Assembly (NCBI GenBank): GCA_900549475.1
Contig: UROF01000022.1
Span: forward strand, 1 to 40,278
DNA: 40,278 bases
Direction: 5' to 3'
From: an uncultured Eubacteriales bacterium
GTDB lineage: Bacteria; Bacillota; Clostridia; Oscillospirales; Oscillospiraceae
Position numbers and translations under genes: made by a program. The notes beneath the pieces were generated by a model. It was not told the DNA's origin. It did no database searches and saw only the letters and a program-made list of their open reading frames with translations. Each line of letters starts with the position of its first letter. The stretch's first letter is position 1. This document shows, in pieces, positions 39,232 to 40,278 of this stretch.

Positions 39232-39353
39232 TACGCAACATATCATACAAAATAGAAGTATCCCCGCTGATCATTCTGCACTTCCCTCTTCTTGCTCCGA
39301 AGAAATTTCTGGATGCCCAGATATTCAATCTTCGCTTTTCAGACCCCTCGGAA

Positions 39354-39728
39354 ATGACGCAGATTGCGGACAAGCTCCGATGGTACCGGTACAGACAAGC
39401 CCTGCTTCAGAGCGAGGTCGCGGACCGGATCGGGATCGATCAGAAAACCTACATGCGTTACGAAGAATATGGCCGGGACTACTATCCGATCGAGCATATG
39501 CAAAAGCTTGCCGGGATGTACGATGTCCCTGTTGAAAGCTTGCTGGATGATTATAGCCTGTTTCTCTATAAAGGCCAAGGAAAGCAAGTCCTTGAAGCCC
39601 GTAAGAAACTGAAAATGACACAGAAGGAATTTGCAGACAGACTTGGTGTCCAGCTCAGTGCCCTGAAGAAATGGGAACAGGATCGGGTCAAGATGCAGAA
39701 GGCGACGTGGGAAAAGTATTTCAGATAG
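39354..39728 (+). CDS. Xre-type regulator with two helix-turn-helix repeats
   Basis: A 124-residue DNA-binding protein containing two HTH_3 modules: about residues 5-62 (RYRQALLQSEVADRIGIDQK) and about 80-120 (ARKKLKMTQKEFADRLGVQL followed by SALKKWEQDR). It probably represses genes of the element that interrupts sigK. ATG 39354 is chosen as the first residue of clear homology; SD is poor (CGGA), and the frame extends upstream to 39228 with unrelated sequence. Followed by a 13-bp hairpin. Slightly lower GC than the backbone. Confidence 0.82.
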   Translation: MTQIADKLRWYRYRQALLQSEVADRIGIDQKTYMRYEEYGRDYYPIEHMQKLAGMYDVPVESLLDDYSLFLYKGQGKQVLEARKKLKMTQKEFADRLGVQLSALKKWEQDRVKMQKATWEKYFR

Positions 39729-39742
39729 AACTCGGATAAGAT

Positions 39743-39779
39743 ACGACAGCAGTGGCGATCGGTTCACCACTGCTGTCGT
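39743..39779 (+). terminator. Hairpin after the Xre gene
   Basis: ACGACAGCAGTGG (39743-39755) and CCACTGCTGTCGT (39767-39779) form a perfect 13-bp stem with an 11-nt loop, followed by TCTAATATTAT. Probable terminator, T-run weak. Confidence 0.7.
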
Positions 39780-40025
39780 TCTAATATTATCTTTACTTCT
39801 TCTCTGTTTCTTCCTTTGGTGAGGGAAGGCCAATTCCCAGATTGGTATGAGTTTTGATTCGTTGCCCCAAGTTCTATTGATAAGCTCGCTATAATCAAAA
39901 TGACGAATATCGTCAGCTTTAGGATTATTCTCGTCAATTACCGCATAAATGACGAGAAAAGCAGATTGTGAGACAGCTATGAGTATAGTCACGCCAAATC
40001 TGTGAATGAAATATTTCTTAATTGA

Positions 40026-40053
40026 ATTTCTATAAAATAGAAATATTTCTATT
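40026..40053. promoter_or_regulatory. Triple half-site operator before the last gene
   Basis: ATTTCTAT (40026-40033), ATAGAAAT (40037-40044) and ATTTCTAT (40045-40052) alternate in orientation; AATAGAAATATTTCTATT (40036-40053) is a perfect 18-bp palindrome that runs into the -35 box. Probably bound by the Xre protein of this element. Confidence 0.65.
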
Positions 40054-40080
40054 GACAAGTCAATTGAAAGACGTTAAAAT
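40052..40080 (+). promoter_or_regulatory. Promoter of the truncated last gene
   Basis: TTGACA (40052-40057), 17-bp spacer, TAAAAT (40075-40080), followed after about 35 nt by SD CGGAGG and ATG 40131. Confidence 0.88.
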
Positions 40081-40130
40081 CTAATCAAGAAAGACGCAAA
40101 GAATTTTTTTGCGAGCGGAGGACTTGCTAT

Positions 40131-40278
40131 ATGCAATATGAGACTATCATTTTGGAACTTATGGCCCGGATTAAAAAGTTAGAAGAAGAAGTTGCTATGC
40201 TGAAAGAAGCTGTTGGGAGCTTCGATAACCAGGACGAACGAGAAGCGGTTTCTGATGAGACTGGTGAAACATCAGAAG
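40131..40278 (+). CDS. Coiled-coil protein of the element, 3'-truncated by window end
   Basis: The frame starts at ATG 40131, 9 nt after CGGAGG, and runs off the window after 49 codons. The N-terminus MQYETIILELMARIKKLEEE and the following VAMLKEAVGSF form a strong heptad pattern, then an acidic Glu/Asp/Thr-rich stretch. No family recognised; short coiled-coil proteins of this kind are common in clostridial mobile elements. Expression is under a consensus promoter with a palindromic operator. Confidence 0.65.
   Translation, partial: MQYETIILELMARIKKLEEEVAMLKEAVGSFDNQDEREAVSDETGETSE

Larger units (their letters stand above)
39729..40130. other. Intergenic region of the putative skin-like element
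   Basis: 402 bp with no convincing gene. It holds the hairpin after the Xre gene (39743-39779), a minus-strand open frame of about 90 codons without good start or stop (39780-40058), the triple ATTTCTAT operator (40026-40053) and the promoter of the last gene (40052-40080). Composition is AT-rich, unlike the central backbone. Confidence 0.6.

Noticed and set aside
39339..40058. A minus-strand frame of 239 codons with a plausible membrane segment (VTILIAVSQSAFLVIYAVID)
   Set aside because: Its second half is antisense to the Xre gene and passes through the 39743-39779 hairpin; the start lies in the operator palindrome without SD. The first 90 codons have natural-looking codon use, so a decayed gene fragment cannot be fully excluded.
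1..40278. CRISPR arrays, tRNA or rRNA genes
   Set aside because: No regularly spaced repeats with unique spacers, no cloverleaf with TTC-containing T-arm and no rRNA-like conserved segments were seen; a tRNA scan would be needed for certainty.

Overview
The window reads as a contig from a strictly anaerobic, spore-forming member of the Clostridia, most likely Oscillospirales (Flavonifractor/Lawsonibacter/Oscillibacter-like). That placement is inferred from protein character: Prp-processed L27, pro-sigma-K, GlpP, TrmFO, carbon monoxide dehydrogenase and acetyl-CoA synthase. The backbone is GC-rich with strong SD sequences and sigma-A promoters. Both ends are visibly more AT-rich and carry mobile-element genes. 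Bases 1-46 are not biological: they match an Illumina Nextera i7/transposase adapter left on the contig end.

Layout. 47-2110: end of a Tn916-type integrative element (truncated ORF, excisionase, tyrosine integrase, three 11-bp-spaced arm-type repeats). 2169-2905: a free-standing tRNA-binding domain like the MetRS C-terminus and a 39-residue ORF. 2918-14770 (+): housekeeping run with a TrmH/SpoU methyltransferase, dprA, topA, trmFO, plsX, acpP, rnc, uppP and ftsK. 14908-15660: SagB-type nitroreductase. 15736-22909 (-): DEDDh exonuclease, RluA-type pseudouridine synthase, tandem OB-fold SSB-like protein, the rplU-prp-rpmA-obgE ribosome cluster with an L21-leader-like 5' UTR, a C_GCAxxG_C_C protein, luxS and mtnN. 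23063-25230 (+): DUF2975 protein, Xre regulator and three unrecognised envelope proteins. 25492-29030: a TIGR04255 protein and an MBOAT/DHHW surface acylation pair.

29095-35304 is the metabolic centrepiece. It holds a four-cluster ferredoxin, a His-rich CsoR-family metal sensor with an InrS-like H-C-H-C ligand set, cooS, cooC and acsB. The genes for the corrinoid protein (acsC/acsD) and methyltransferase (acsE) are not beside them. The ferredoxin and cooS promoters each overlap or abut an 18-mer resembling the clostridial Rex operator, suggesting NADH/NAD+ control. 35501-38586: a FruK/LacC-like sugar-phosphate kinase, then glpK-glpP (-).

38791-40278: pro-sigma-K starts normally but loses homology exactly at the Glu-Asn codons where the Bacillus skin element interrupts sigK. 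AT-rich sequence with an Xre regulator, a palindromic operator and the start of a further gene follows, so this is probably the left edge of a skin-like developmental element. A modular multi-hairpin intergenic repeat occurs three times (14785, 22034, 25314) with covarying stems. I saw no rRNA, tRNA or CRISPR array.
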